DNA of 38,218 nt from an uncultured Prochlorococcus sp. (GTDB taxonomy: Bacteria > Cyanobacteriota > Cyanobacteriia > PCC-6307 > Cyanobiaceae). The notes under the pieces are model-generated. The model had not been told where the DNA came from. It saw nothing but the letters and a program-made list of their open reading frames with translations, and ran no database searches. Every line of letters starts with the position of its first letter. Within the stretch, counting starts at the first letter, position 1. Made by a program: the position numbers and the translations under genes. This document shows positions 7,458 through 16,792 of this stretch, piece by piece. The stretch lies in NCBI GenBank assembly GCA_902615165.1, contig CACMNZ010000009.1:1-38218 (forward strand), in the 5' to 3' direction.

Positions 7458-7536
7458 AAGAATATAAAAATTGAATTAAGGCTGGTGTTTGAAGTAATTG
7501 TTAGTTAATTTTGTATAAGAGATAAGGAATCTAGTC

Positions 7537-9153
7537 TTGGAATTAATTTCAAAAAAATCGATATTGATTATTGCTCCAAGCTTAATAGCAGAATCTTTAT
7601 CGCTTAAGTTAACATCACTAGACCAAAATTTAGAAATTAATTTTAATAATGGAACAGGTGATAAAACTCCAGATTTAGTTATATGGAATGTTCTTAATTT
7701 CCAATCAGAAGATCTTATAAGGTTAGAATTATTAAAATTAAGAGAAAGATATGATGAGTCAAAGATTCTTATAATTCTCTCTGGCGAACTTGTTTATGAA
7801 GCAAATACCTCTCCATCGTCAAATGCTGAAGGTTTTCTTTTAAATCCCACTGCAGAAAAAGTTCTTGAATCTATTGATATCATTTTAAATGGAGGAAGGG
7901 TATTTGATATTGAAAATAATTCCCGAGTTCAATTAAACAAAAACAAGCCTCTTTCTTTTAGTCAAAAAATTCTAACTTCAGGTCTTAAACAAATAGATTC
8001 TGAAATTAATTATATATTCAAATATGTAAACTCTGATTCAACACCAGAATTTTATAAATTTATTTTAAAAGGAAGATTAAGAGAACTTATTACTGCAAAA
8101 TCTTTTCTTATTTTCTTATGGGGTAATTCACTAGAACTTTATACAGAGGCAGTTTACTCTGAAAACAAAATTAATCTTGAAAATAAGAACACTGTATTCA
8201 TTAAAGATAAAAACACTGCAGAAATATGGAATTTAATTTTAGATAGACTAAAAGAAAGGTATAGCTCAACTAACTTACAGGTTGAATTTAATAATTCATC
8301 AATAATCCTCTCTGGGATAAAGAAAGAATACATCTCACGACTAATTTGCAAAATGTTAGATGAATTAGATAATTTAATAAAAAATATTAAGGATAACTAT
8401 AAGGAGAAAGATTTTAAAGATGATTTAAATTCTCTTATAAAAGAACTTAAAGTTAATACAATTTCAAATATCACAGACAGCTATTTTCGATTAAAAAAAG
8501 GTGGTGAATCTATTTCAATAAATGATTTTATTTATAGTGAGGTAAGCTGCGAAGAGATAGATAGAGAGTCACATAAATCAATAATGTTTATTGAGCCAAT
8601 TATTAAAAATGAAGCTCTTGACTATGATGGGAAATTACTCCCTCTATATGAAACAGAATCGTTTATGATCCTCGAAAATATAATTTCAAATTGGACAATA
8701 AGGAACTGTAATTTATTAGCTTCTGAAATCTTTAATATTTGTTCTTCTTGGCCTGAATTAAGAACTGTACTTATAAATCCCGAATTGCAATCGACAAGAA
8801 ATTTTGAAAGATTTAGAAATAATATTAATAACTACAATCGTTGGCATGACTATATTTACATGCCTATCTACTTGTATGAGAGTAAACGAGAATATATTGA
8901 TATTATAGATAAAAAATTTACCCGTTACTTTAAAAATGAAAACAGGGAGAAAGAATTAGAGCATCTAGAATGGCTACAAAAACAAGTTACATTGTTAGTT
9001 GAGATAAGAGATGCCGTAGCACCTCAGTTAGAAGTTGCTGTAAAGTATATCGGTAATCTTTTCGTAACTTTCCTTACAAAGGTTGTTGGCAAAGCTATCG
9101 GTTTAGTCGGGAAAGGAATCCTTCAAGGAATAGGAAGATCAAGTTCAAAGTGA
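7537..9153 (+). CDS. DUF3685 (Ycf55-like) protein with degenerate receiver-like N-terminus
   Basis: 538 aa, starting at TTG after a good ribosome-binding site (aagga at 7524-7528). Residues 1-125 resemble a response-regulator receiver of the NarL class: KSILIIAPS at strand 1, PDLVIWNVL at strand 3, ILIILSG at strand 4, then a GGRVFD motif that in NarL proteins joins receiver and HTH. The phospho-acceptor Asp is replaced by Asn51, so it cannot be phosphorylated in the normal way. The rest matches what I know as DUF3685, which occurs in cyanobacteria and in red-algal plastids as Ycf55. The C-terminus (EHLEWLQKQVTLLVEIRDAV, then a Gly-rich amphipathic segment) is the conserved core. Function unknown. 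It opens a plus-strand run that continues to leuB. Confidence 0.85.
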   Translation: MELISKKSILIIAPSLIAESLSLKLTSLDQNLEINFNNGTGDKTPDLVIWNVLNFQSEDLIRLELLKLRERYDESKILIILSGELVYEANTSPSSNAEGFLLNPTAEKVLESIDIILNGGRVFDIENNSRVQLNKNKPLSFSQKILTSGLKQIDSEINYIFKYVNSDSTPEFYKFILKGRLRELITAKSFLIFLWGNSLELYTEAVYSENKINLENKNTVFIKDKNTAEIWNLILDRLKERYSSTNLQVEFNNSSIILSGIKKEYISRLICKMLDELDNLIKNIKDNYKEKDFKDDLNSLIKELKVNTISNITDSYFRLKKGGESISINDFIYSEVSCEEIDRESHKSIMFIEPIIKNEALDYDGKLLPLYETESFMILENIISNWTIRNCNLLASEIFNICSSWPELRTVLINPELQSTRNFERFRNNINNYNRWHDYIYMPIYLYESKREYIDIIDKKFTRYFKNENREKELEHLEWLQKQVTLLVEIRDAVAPQLEVAVKYIGNLFVTFLTKVVGKAIGLVGKGILQGIGRSSSK

Positions 9154-9167
9154 GTTTTTAAACCTTA

Positions 9168-9716
9168 ATGAAAATAATTCAATGGATCCTAATAGCATTA
9201 ATTTTCTTAAGTCCATATAAAGCAAATGCCTCTAGAGATTCTGATAGTTACGATGGCAACATCTTTCCTATATATGCAGGTAATGGGGCTATAGTTCCTC
9301 CCCAGACAACTCTTCAAGAATCTTTAAGAAATAAAAGAGTCGCAGTTTTATTTTTTTATCTTGACGATAGCTCAGATAGTAAAGCTATGGCTCCGATAAT
9401 ATCTGGTTTAGATTTGATATGGAGAAATAATATAGATATCATTGCTCTAACTACTGATGAATTACAGGATAAAGAGAAGTCAGATCTTAGAAATGAACCT
9501 AATTATTATTGGAACGGATTAATTCCACAAACCATTATTTTAAATAATGATGGGGAAGTAAAATATGATCAAAATGGAATAATTAATATCGATGAATTAA
9601 ACAAAGTTATTGGAGAACTAAAAGGAATTGATATAGAAAATACGACATTTTCTGTAGAAAGTTTTAATGAATACAATAGTATCATTTCTGAAAAAAAAGA
9701 TAAAAACAAAAATTAA
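9168..9716 (+). CDS. exported thioredoxin-like protein lacking the CxxC site
   Basis: 182 aa. An N-terminal signal peptide (about residues 1-21, cleavage after KANA) sends it to the lumen or periplasm. The thioredoxin fold is recognisable from VAVLFFYLDDSSDSKAMAP (residues 58-76) and the cis-Pro loop LIPQT (P120). The position of the active-site CGPC is occupied by S68-S69-D70-S71, and the whole protein has no cysteine, so it cannot do dithiol chemistry. Cyanobacterial proteins of this kind are, as I recall, annotated as thylakoid membrane photosystem I accumulation factors; I hold this with moderate confidence. It starts 14 bases after the DUF3685 stop and is probably co-transcribed. A scaffold or chaperone role for PSI assembly would fit. 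Confidence 0.78.
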   Translation: MKIIQWILIALIFLSPYKANASRDSDSYDGNIFPIYAGNGAIVPPQTTLQESLRNKRVAVLFFYLDDSSDSKAMAPIISGLDLIWRNNIDIIALTTDELQDKEKSDLRNEPNYYWNGLIPQTIILNNDGEVKYDQNGIINIDELNKVIGELKGIDIENTTFSVESFNEYNSIISEKKDKNKN

Positions 9717-9724
9717 TTTAAAAA

Positions 9725-10891
9725 ATGATATTAATAAATATCCTCTTAGTTCCTTTAATTTTTTTAATTCTTTCAGATTTATATATTAAAAACTCACCTA
9801 AATCAAAGTTAAATCTTGTACCTATAAATTACAAAATCAAAAAAAAGGATGGTTTAAACGAATTAATTATTAATTTAAAAATAATTAATAAAAGTAAAAC
9901 CAAAGAGACAATGGTATCTAATATAAATTTTGAATTAGATTTTTTTAAAAATAAAATTAACGAATATTGCCAAAATATTAATTATCAAGAAGATATTTAT
10001 ATATATGAAAATAATAAAATTAAGAATTTAAATAATTATTGGCCAACAACAATTATCAAGTCAAATTCAGAATTATTTGTAAGAATCATATATAAATTTA
10101 GCAATAATAATTTTAGAAAAAAAATAAAATATCTATGGTTAAAAGTATTTTGGGAGAACTATGGACATTTTGGTATTTCAAATAATCAGGATTGTTTGTT
10201 AATTAATTTAGAAGGTCAAAAAAAAAGGCCGAAAGAAGTTTTTGAAATTCCAATAAATAATAAATATAAAGCTTTTGCTATTAAAACTGATTTACTTGGT
10301 TGCTTTGATAACCCATTAAATACTGTGATTGAATACTGCAAAGGAATTGTAGAAAAAAATGATATTTTAACCATTGGTGAGAGTCCGTTAGCGATTATGC
10401 AAAATAGATATATTTCCCCTCAAAATTTAGAATATAGTTTATTTTCGAAAGCTTTATGTTATTTTTTTCACCCTACAAGCAGTCTCGCAACAGCTTGCGG
10501 CATGCAATTATTAATAAATAGAATAGGAGTCACTAGAATAACCTTTGCACTATTTGTTGGATATCTCTTCAAATTAGTTGGGATTAAAGGTATGTTTTAT
10601 AGGTTAACTGGTTCAGAATCATCCCTCATTGATGATATAAGCGGCACAGTTACACCTTACGACAAGAGTATAGTTATGGGTCCTCTCAATGCGGATTTAT
10701 TTTGCAAGGAGGTCTCGAACTATCTAAATATAGATGTTGCTGTTGTCGATGTTAATGATCTTGGTGGTGTCAAAGTCTTAGCAAGTTCAAATAAAAAAGT
10801 AAATAAAATACTCAAAAGAAACTTATTATCTAATCCAGCTGGCAATGGAGATGAAAAAACCCCTATAGTATTAATAAGAGAAAAAAAGTAA
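9725..10891 (+). CDS. F420-0:gamma-glutamyl ligase (CofE)-like protein
   Basis: 388 aa. One N-terminal membrane segment (residues 1-20) is followed by a poorly conserved region with high Lys/Asn content, then a CofE-like part from about residue 180. Signs are KTDLLGC, NDILTIGESPLAIMQNR (like the GDILV..K..S..QGR segment of CofE), GSESSLIDDISGTVTPYDKS and the end segment VVDVNDLGGVKVLAS. CofE adds glutamate to coenzyme F420-0. No F420 biosynthesis genes (cofC, cofD, cofH) lie in the window, and most cyanobacteria are not known to make F420 as a main cofactor, so the substrate is probably different. The stop abuts the ATG of the next gene, which implies translational coupling. Confidence 0.78.
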   Translation: MILINILLVPLIFLILSDLYIKNSPKSKLNLVPINYKIKKKDGLNELIINLKIINKSKTKETMVSNINFELDFFKNKINEYCQNINYQEDIYIYENNKIKNLNNYWPTTIIKSNSELFVRIIYKFSNNNFRKKIKYLWLKVFWENYGHFGISNNQDCLLINLEGQKKRPKEVFEIPINNKYKAFAIKTDLLGCFDNPLNTVIEYCKGIVEKNDILTIGESPLAIMQNRYISPQNLEYSLFSKALCYFFHPTSSLATACGMQLLINRIGVTRITFALFVGYLFKLVGIKGMFYRLTGSESSLIDDISGTVTPYDKSIVMGPLNADLFCKEVSNYLNIDVAVVDVNDLGGVKVLASSNKKVNKILKRNLLSNPAGNGDEKTPIVLIREKK

Positions 10892-11947
10892 ATGAAAAAA
10901 GATACCTCTTATTCTTTTCAATCTAAAAAAGAAATGGAAGTAACTTTTGAAGAACTCCATATACGGCACATTAATCTTTTAATAGATATTAAAAATAAGG
11001 AATTGAATAATTGGTTTTTAAAGATGGCAATTATAAATACCTTTGATGACTTAAAAATCTTCTTGAATAATCTTAAGAAAAATAAAAATAAATGCATAAT
11101 TGCTATATACGGAAACGAAATTATTGGTTATTTGAATATTTTTCCTTTAAATAAAAAAGAGAATTGCTTAAAAATATCAACTCCCAAGTTGATAAACAAC
11201 AAGTGTTCTTTAACAGGTAAACAATTAACTTTAGGATTGATAAAAAAATCTATCTCAATAAAAGATATCAAAACCTCAAGTTGGATAATTAACGCTGATA
11301 TAAATAATGTTGACCTCATATCAACTTCAAGAGAATTAGGCTTTCAACCTTTAGGAGATATAATCATTTGGGATGGTTCTGTTCTAAAAAAATCTATAAA
11401 TCAAAATACCAATGCCTATTCATTAATTAATGAATTCCAAAACATTAATAAACAAAATATATTAAAAATAGTTAATTTTATAAGATCAAATCAATCTCCC
11501 TTAATAAGAAATGTTCTGGATTTTGATCAAGAAGATATTCTTAAAAGAAATAATTCTAAAAGTGGTGCCTTAATTTATGAAAATACTGTTTTATGTACAA
11601 TTCTAAAAGATATAAATTATCAAAACGAAGAAATTTATACTTTAACAATAAGTAGATATTGGGATAAGAGATACAATTCTATTTTAAAAGAATTTATAAA
11701 AAGATTTTTTGAAAAATCTCCTGTTTCATTTTTAAAAACCTATAAAGAAAATTCTCAATTAAATCTTTTTCTCGAAGAATCTAATCTCAAAGAAAAAAAT
11801 CAAGAAATTATTCTTATCAGGAACACAATAGTTAAAAATGAAGTCAAACAAATAAATAAAATAAATCAATCTTTGGAATCAATCTTTGAAAAATTAAGTC
11901 CACAAGGTAATCCATATCCATCACCTTTTCCATTAAAAACAAAGTGA
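10892..11947 (+). CDS. GNAT-like / unknown cyanobacterial protein, 351 aa
   Basis: 351 aa, Lys/Asn/Ile-rich, directly abutting the CofE-like gene (TAA then ATG). The first 170 residues suggest a GNAT acetyltransferase fold: [18 protein letters not shown] as the central strands, [15 protein letters not shown] in the place of the acetyl-CoA helix, and [15 protein letters not shown] as the terminal strand. A Q/R-x-x-G-x-G/A loop is not clear (LTGKQL), so the assignment is weak. The second half (180-351) is not recognised; it ends with a proline-rich tail ([16 protein letters not shown]). The 3' end overlaps ruvX by 4 bases (GTGA). The tight linkage to the CofE-like gene suggests a shared pathway. 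Confidence 0.6.
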   Translation: MKKDTSYSFQSKKEMEVTFEELHIRHINLLIDIKNKELNNWFLKMAIINTFDDLKIFLNNLKKNKNKCIIAIYGNEIIGYLNIFPLNKKENCLKISTPKLINNKCSLTGKQLTLGLIKKSISIKDIKTSSWIINADINNVDLISTSRELGFQPLGDIIIWDGSVLKKSINQNTNAYSLINEFQNINKQNILKIVNFIRSNQSPLIRNVLDFDQEDILKRNNSKSGALIYENTVLCTILKDINYQNEEIYTLTISRYWDKRYNSILKEFIKRFFEKSPVSFLKTYKENSQLNLFLEESNLKEKNQEIILIRNTIVKNEVKQINKINQSLESIFEKLSPQGNPYPSPFPLKTK

Positions 11948-12405
11948 AATTTTGCAAACCCAAACCCAAGTCAATTTTGAGTTTGGATGTAGGTATCAAA
12001 AGAATAGGATTAGCTTATTGTGATCCCCTATGCATAACATCAAACATACTTCCAGCGGTTAAAAGGTTTGAAAATAATCAAGAGATTGAAATTATTAGAA
12101 ATCACATAAATGAATTAAATTTGACTGGTTTTATTGTTGGTATTCCACTTGATGAGGAAGGTCAAATGACCATTCAAGCTATTGATTGTAAAAATTACGG
12201 TCAATTACTCTCACATGAATTAGATCTCCCATTTTCTTACGTCAATGAACACAGTTCAACTTGGGAATCTTCAGAAAGATTTGGAATAAAAAAAGATAAA
12301 TCTGGGCTGATTGATAGTTTTTCAGCAAAAATAATACTTGAACAATGGATTGAAGAAGGTCCTGAATTAGAAGAAATCGCTGGTAATCGTCAGATAAAAT
12401 ATTAA
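11944..12405 (+). CDS. ruvX: putative pre-16S rRNA nuclease / Holliday junction resolvase YqgF (RuvX)
   Basis: 153 aa RNase H-fold protein of normal length. The first acidic motif [14 protein letters not shown] carries Asp15. [12 protein letters not shown] matches the GLP-N/D-G region, EHSSTWESS provides the middle acid, and [15 protein letters not shown] the C-terminal Asp. In E. coli the family takes part in 16S rRNA 5' maturation; a resolvase role was proposed from structure. The start is GTG at 11944, overlapping the upstream stop as GTGA, which points to translational coupling. Otherwise unremarkable. Confidence 0.92.
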   Translation: MKFCKPKPKSILSLDVGIKRIGLAYCDPLCITSNILPAVKRFENNQEIEIIRNHINELNLTGFIVGIPLDEEGQMTIQAIDCKNYGQLLSHELDLPFSYVNEHSSTWESSERFGIKKDKSGLIDSFSAKIILEQWIEEGPELEEIAGNRQIKY

Positions 12406-12431
12406 TATTAGATAGGATAAATAATTTTCAA

Positions 12432-12968
12432 ATGAAAAAAGTCAACTCAAATGATAATTATGATGCACGGACTCTTATATTAAATGACTCAAATGGAAAC
12501 GAGCTTTTTTGTTATCTTGAACAATTAGTAAGTGTTAAAGGCCAAGAATATGCTTTACTAACACCAGTTGATACTCCAGTAAGTCTATTTAAGATTAATG
12601 AAAAAGATGAACCTGAATTAATTGAGAAAATAGATAAAAACGAACAAATACTAAAAAATGCTGAAGCGGTTCTTCAAGAACATGATTTAAGACTTATCAG
12701 ATCAGCAGTTACATTAACAGTTTCAGGAGAACTTGAAGAACCAATTTACGATGAATTAGAAGAAGATTTCGTTGATGATGATAGTGAGAGTTATGAATTA
12801 CTTGTTAATTTTAATCTTTTTGACCAAGAATATGGTTTATATATTCCACTTGATCCTTTTTTTATTGTGGGTAAATTAAAAGAAAAAGTTGCCTTATTAG
12901 TTGAAGATGATGAGTTCGATAAAATTCAACCCTTGATTGAAACTGAGCTTGAAAAAAGTAGTTTTTAA
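12432..12968 (+). CDS. DUF3727 protein (conserved cyanobacterial, DUF1292-related N-terminus)
   Basis: 178 aa, very acidic. The N-terminal part (DARTLILNDSNGNELFCYLEQ, residues 10-60) resembles the DUF1292 fold, with YALLTPVDTPV as a conserved strand pair. The C-terminal part from about residue 115 contains a second, related strand-rich region (YELLVNFNLFDQEYGLYIPLDP), the hallmark of DUF3727 proteins restricted to cyanobacteria and plants. No function is known. Its place directly between ruvX and the YqeG-type phosphatase (26 and 5 base gaps) is, as I recall, common in cyanobacteria. Confidence 0.82.
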   Translation: MKKVNSNDNYDARTLILNDSNGNELFCYLEQLVSVKGQEYALLTPVDTPVSLFKINEKDEPELIEKIDKNEQILKNAEAVLQEHDLRLIRSAVTLTVSGELEEPIYDELEEDFVDDDSESYELLVNFNLFDQEYGLYIPLDPFFIVGKLKEKVALLVEDDEFDKIQPLIETELEKSSF

Positions 12969-12973
12969 AATAA

Positions 12974-13468
12974 ATGAGATCTATCCTAAAAGTCAATTGG
13001 GATTCAAACTTACCAATATATAATATTTCTCAATCTGAGTTGAAAAAAAAAGGAATTCATTCTTTATTGTTAGACGTAGATGGGACTCTATTAAACAGAA
13101 AATCAAATGTAATCCCAAAATCTGTAAGAAATTGGATCATAGAATCTAAAAAACTTTTCTCCATATATCTAATAAGTAATAATCCATCAAAAAAAAGAAT
13201 TGCAAAAATAGCTAAAGAATTCAATATAAGGTATAAATACAAAGCATCAAAACCAGGGAAAAAAGTAACTTTGTCTGCTATTAAAGAAATTGGGAGTGAA
13301 CCAAAAAATATAGCCATAATTGGCGACAGAATTTTTACAGATATTATTGTTGGAAATAGATGTAATATAAAAACAATATTAGTTAAGCGATTAAATAGAG
13401 ATGGCTTGCCTATAAAATTTAATTTAACTTTGATTATAGAAAAATTTATTTCTCATTTTATAAAATGA
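12974..13468 (+). CDS. YqeG-family HAD-IIIA phosphatase (possible phosphatidylglycerophosphate phosphatase)
   Basis: 164 aa HAD enzyme. Motif I is [11 protein letters not shown] (Asp nucleophile and acid/base Asp), motif II is LISNNPS, the motif III Lys lies in KASKPGKK, and motif IV is IIGDRIFTD. This set and the length are those of YqeG; its eukaryotic relatives Gep4 (mitochondria) and PGPP1 (plastid) dephosphorylate phosphatidylglycerophosphate. A role completing phosphatidylglycerol synthesis after PgsA (gene at 5140) is therefore a sound but untested guess. The stop overlaps the proB start by 4 bases (ATGA). Confidence 0.88.
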   Translation: MRSILKVNWDSNLPIYNISQSELKKKGIHSLLLDVDGTLLNRKSNVIPKSVRNWIIESKKLFSIYLISNNPSKKRIAKIAKEFNIRYKYKASKPGKKVTLSAIKEIGSEPKNIAIIGDRIFTDIIVGNRCNIKTILVKRLNRDGLPIKFNLTLIIEKFISHFIK

Positions 13469-14547
13469 AAACTTGGGTTATAAAAATTGGTACTAGTATT
13501 TTAAGAGGAACAGAAAAAACATCTACTGAAGATGTAATTGAAACCCTATCTAGACCTTTTACAAATTTTCTTTCAAAAGGTAATAAATTAATCTTAGTAA
13601 CTAGTGGAGCCGTTGGATTAGGTTGCCAAAAATTAAATATTAAAACGAGGCCAAGTGATTTAAGCACTCTTCAAGCTACTGCAGCAGTAGGTCAAGTGAA
13701 TTTAATGTCATTGTACGATAAAGTTTTCAATAAATTAGGTTATAATATTGCTCAAATTCTGATTACTAAAGCTGATTTCAATTCTCGGGAATCCTTTAAT
13801 AACGCTTCTAAAACTTTTAAAAAATTAATCGATTTGAATGTTATTCCAATAGTAAATGAAAATGACTCTGTTGCAAATGAAGAGCTTAAATATGGGGATA
13901 ATGATACCCTCTCTGCTTTAGTTGCCTTAGCTATAAATGCTAACAAACTTATTTTATTAACCGATATTGAAAATCTATACTCAAAAGATCCACGTAATAA
14001 TAAAGATGCTCAACCTATCAAAGAAGTTCATAATAATGAATTAAAAGAAATTAAAGATAAAAATATTCAAAACTCAAATAATGAATGGGGTACAGGGGGT
14101 ATTTCTACAAAATTAACTTCTGCAGAAATAGCAACAAAAGGAGGAGTTGAAGTACAACTAGTTGATGGAACTAATAAAAAAAACTTAATAGAAATTTTTA
14201 ATGATAATAAAATTGGAACTTTATTTTATCCAGTAGAAAAACCAATGGGAAACAAAAAAAGTTGGCTTTCACATGCTATACAAACAGTAGGGAAAATCAC
14301 TTTAGATGATGGAGCTTCTTTTGCAATTATAAAAAAAGGTGCTTCACTTTTATCGGTTGGTGTTAAAAATGTAGAAGGAAATTTTACGGTTAATCAAGCA
14401 GTTAAAATCGTCAATACAAATGATAAAGAAGTTGCAAAAGGGTTAGTATCAATAAGTAGCGACAAATTAAGAAGTATCTTAAATAATAAAGAAGCCAACA
14501 ACTCCTCGATAATAGTCGTACATAGAGATGTTCTCGCTCTCACTTAG
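13465..14547 (+). CDS. proB: glutamate 5-kinase
   Basis: 360 aa, full length with both domains. The amino-acid kinase domain (residues 1-250) starts with [10 protein letters not shown], has the VTSGAVGLG loop, NENDSV for glutamate binding, [11 protein letters not shown], and the nucleotide segment [14 protein letters not shown] followed by [13 protein letters not shown] domain occupies about residues 270-355. It phosphorylates glutamate to gamma-glutamyl phosphate, the first step of proline synthesis, and is normally inhibited by proline. It overlaps the upstream phosphatase by 4 bases and precedes lpxD by 19 bases. Confidence 0.96.
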   Translation: MKTWVIKIGTSILRGTEKTSTEDVIETLSRPFTNFLSKGNKLILVTSGAVGLGCQKLNIKTRPSDLSTLQATAAVGQVNLMSLYDKVFNKLGYNIAQILITKADFNSRESFNNASKTFKKLIDLNVIPIVNENDSVANEELKYGDNDTLSALVALAINANKLILLTDIENLYSKDPRNNKDAQPIKEVHNNELKEIKDKNIQNSNNEWGTGGISTKLTSAEIATKGGVEVQLVDGTNKKNLIEIFNDNKIGTLFYPVEKPMGNKKSWLSHAIQTVGKITLDDGASFAIIKKGASLLSVGVKNVEGNFTVNQAVKIVNTNDKEVAKGLVSISSDKLRSILNNKEANNSSIIVVHRDVLALT

Positions 14548-14566
14548 AAAAAATTAAAACAGAAAA

Positions 14567-15601
14567 ATGCTTTTAAGTAATTTAGTTGATCTAATAAAAA
14601 AAGGAAATTCAAATTTCATTAGCGCAAATATTTTTGAAGATTTAAATATAGATGATGCTGCCTCATTAGATATTGCAGTTAACCACCAAATATCTTTTTT
14701 AGAAGAAAATAATATCCTTAAAGAAAAATTAGATCAAACTAAAGCATCAGCAATAATAACTACTAACAACGATGAGATCGTCAGTTCCCTCATGAAACTG
14801 AATATATCAAACATAATCGTTAAAAATCCAAGAATTGCTTTCGCAGAAGTATTAAATAGTTTATACAAAACTATTAATTTCAACCCAGGAATTCACCCTT
14901 CAGCGACTATAGATAAAACAGCAATAATTGGAGCAGATTGCCATATTGGACCTAATGTCTATATTGGAGAAAATACTGTAATTGGAGACAATAATCATAT
15001 TCTTCCTGGATCATCAATTTTAGGCAATGTTCAAATAGGCGATAATAATATAATTCATCCAAATTGTGTTATTTACGAAAATACCACTCTTAAAAATTAT
15101 TGCGTAATTAATTCAAATTCTGTTATTGGATCAGAGGGATTTGGTTTTATTCCTAAAGATGGCAAATGGGAAAAGATGCCTCAAAAAGGTGGTGTAAAAA
15201 TAATGAGTTTTGTGGAAATTGGAACGAATTGTTGTATTGATAGGCCCGCAGTAGGATTTACTTTTATTGATGAAGGGACCAAGTTGGATAATTTAGTACA
15301 AATAGGTCATGGAGTTAAAATTGGTAAAAATTGCGCATTTGCAGCACAAGTTGGTATCGCTGGAGGAGCAAATATTGGAGATGGTGTTATTTTGGCAGGG
15401 CAAGTAGGAGTCAATAATAGAGTAAATGTTGGGAATAATGTGATAGCGAGTTCAAAATGCGGGATCCATTGTGACATAGAAGATGGCAAGGTAATTAGTG
15501 GTTTCCCTGCAATGGGAAATAAATCATGGCTAAGGAGTTCAAGTATTTTTAAAAAATTACCAGAATTATCAAAAAAACTTAGACAACTAGACAAGCAATA
15601 A
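14567..15601 (+). CDS. lpxD: UDP-3-O-(3-hydroxyacyl)glucosamine N-acyltransferase
   Basis: 344 aa. An N-terminal uridine-binding domain (1-100) precedes a left-handed beta-helix of hexapeptide repeats (for example IGADCHIGPNVYIGENTVIG) and a short C-terminal helix. The catalytic His is in the VQIGHGVKIG coil and EGFGFIPKDGKWEKMPQ is the usual LpxD loop. It adds the N-linked hydroxyacyl chain during lipid A synthesis at the cytoplasmic membrane. Together with lptB at 37143 it shows that this organism keeps an LPS pathway. Confidence 0.95.
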   Translation: MLLSNLVDLIKKGNSNFISANIFEDLNIDDAASLDIAVNHQISFLEENNILKEKLDQTKASAIITTNNDEIVSSLMKLNISNIIVKNPRIAFAEVLNSLYKTINFNPGIHPSATIDKTAIIGADCHIGPNVYIGENTVIGDNNHILPGSSILGNVQIGDNNIIHPNCVIYENTTLKNYCVINSNSVIGSEGFGFIPKDGKWEKMPQKGGVKIMSFVEIGTNCCIDRPAVGFTFIDEGTKLDNLVQIGHGVKIGKNCAFAAQVGIAGGANIGDGVILAGQVGVNNRVNVGNNVIASSKCGIHCDIEDGKVISGFPAMGNKSWLRSSSIFKKLPELSKKLRQLDKQ

Positions 15602-15629
15602 TTTATTGTTCTATTAAACAAAAATTTAA

Positions 15630-16703
15630 ATGAAGAAATATAGTATTGTTTTATTGTCAGGAGATGGAATAGGTCCAGAGATTTCAGAAGTTTCAAAAAA
15701 TGTTTTAAGAAAGCTTTCAAAAAAACATAATTTCTATATCGAGATTATTGAAAAATTATTTGGAGGGATAGCTTATGAAAAATATGGGACTCCCGCTCCT
15801 GATGAGACACTTGATCAATGCAAAAAAAGTGATGCTGTACTTTTAGCTTGTGTCGGAGATATTAAATATGACTCTCTTGCAAGAGAATTAAGGCCAGAAA
15901 GTGGATTACTAAAGTTAAGATCTGCCCTTAACCTTTTCGCAAATATCAGGCCTGTCAAAATAAGAAAATCTCTCTTAAATGCAAGTACATTAAAAAAAGA
16001 AATCGTTGAGAATGTTGATCTTATTGTTGTAAGAGAATTAATAGGAGGTATTTATTTTGGAAAACCAAGAGGACATATAACAAATACAAAAATCCCAAAA
16101 GCTTTCAATACGATGGTTTACGATTCGGCCGAAATAGAGAGAATAACTGAAATAGCGATAAAAATTGCTAATCAAAGAAATAAAAAAATATGTTCAGTTG
16201 ATAAATCAAATGTTCTTGAAGTTAGTCAATTGTGGAGAGATACAGTATTAAATATCACCTCAAAAAATAAAAATATATCTCTAAGCAATATGTACGTTGA
16301 TAATGCAGCAATGCAATTAGTTAGAGATCCTGGTCAATTTGATGTGATTTTAACAAGTAATTTATTTGGTGATATTTTAAGCGATTTAGCCGCAATGTTA
16401 ACTGGTTCTATTGGTATGCTTCCATCTGCTTCTCTAAACAATAATGGGCCAGGAGTTTTTGAACCTGTTCATGGTTCGGCTCCTGATATAGCTGGTAAAA
16501 ACATAGCGAATCCTATAGCAATGCTTTTATCTGCTTCCATGATGTTAAAAATCGGATTAAATGAAGAAGTAGCTGCAGAAAATTTAGAAAATGCCATTGA
16601 TAAAGTTTTATCAAAAGGATTTAGAACAGCAGATTTAGCTAATGGGTCTTCTGAAGTTTTATCTTGCAGTCAAATCGGAGATAAAATAATGGATGAAATT
16701 TAA
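15630..16703 (+). CDS. leuB: 3-isopropylmalate dehydrogenase
   Basis: 357 aa, usual length. It oxidises and decarboxylates 3-isopropylmalate with NAD in leucine synthesis. Motifs seen: LLSGDGIGPEI at the N-terminus, ELRPESGLLKLR for substrate binding, VVRELIGGIYFG, VDNAAMQLV, LFGDILSDLAAML with the metal-binding Asp residues, and PVHGSAPDIAGK for NAD specificity. The start ATG lies 28 bases after lpxD, so this is likely the end of the same long transcript. The next gene, prk, follows after 89 bases. Confidence 0.96.
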   Translation: MKKYSIVLLSGDGIGPEISEVSKNVLRKLSKKHNFYIEIIEKLFGGIAYEKYGTPAPDETLDQCKKSDAVLLACVGDIKYDSLARELRPESGLLKLRSALNLFANIRPVKIRKSLLNASTLKKEIVENVDLIVVRELIGGIYFGKPRGHITNTKIPKAFNTMVYDSAEIERITEIAIKIANQRNKKICSVDKSNVLEVSQLWRDTVLNITSKNKNISLSNMYVDNAAMQLVRDPGQFDVILTSNLFGDILSDLAAMLTGSIGMLPSASLNNNGPGVFEPVHGSAPDIAGKNIANPIAMLLSASMMLKIGLNEEVAAENLENAIDKVLSKGFRTADLANGSSEVLSCSQIGDKIMDEI

Positions 16704-16792
16704 AAAAAAATTAATAAATAAAAAAATATTTTTAAGTAAAACATAAAGTTGGCATATGACCTGTCAGAATCATTAGATATTGTTTTTAAAAA

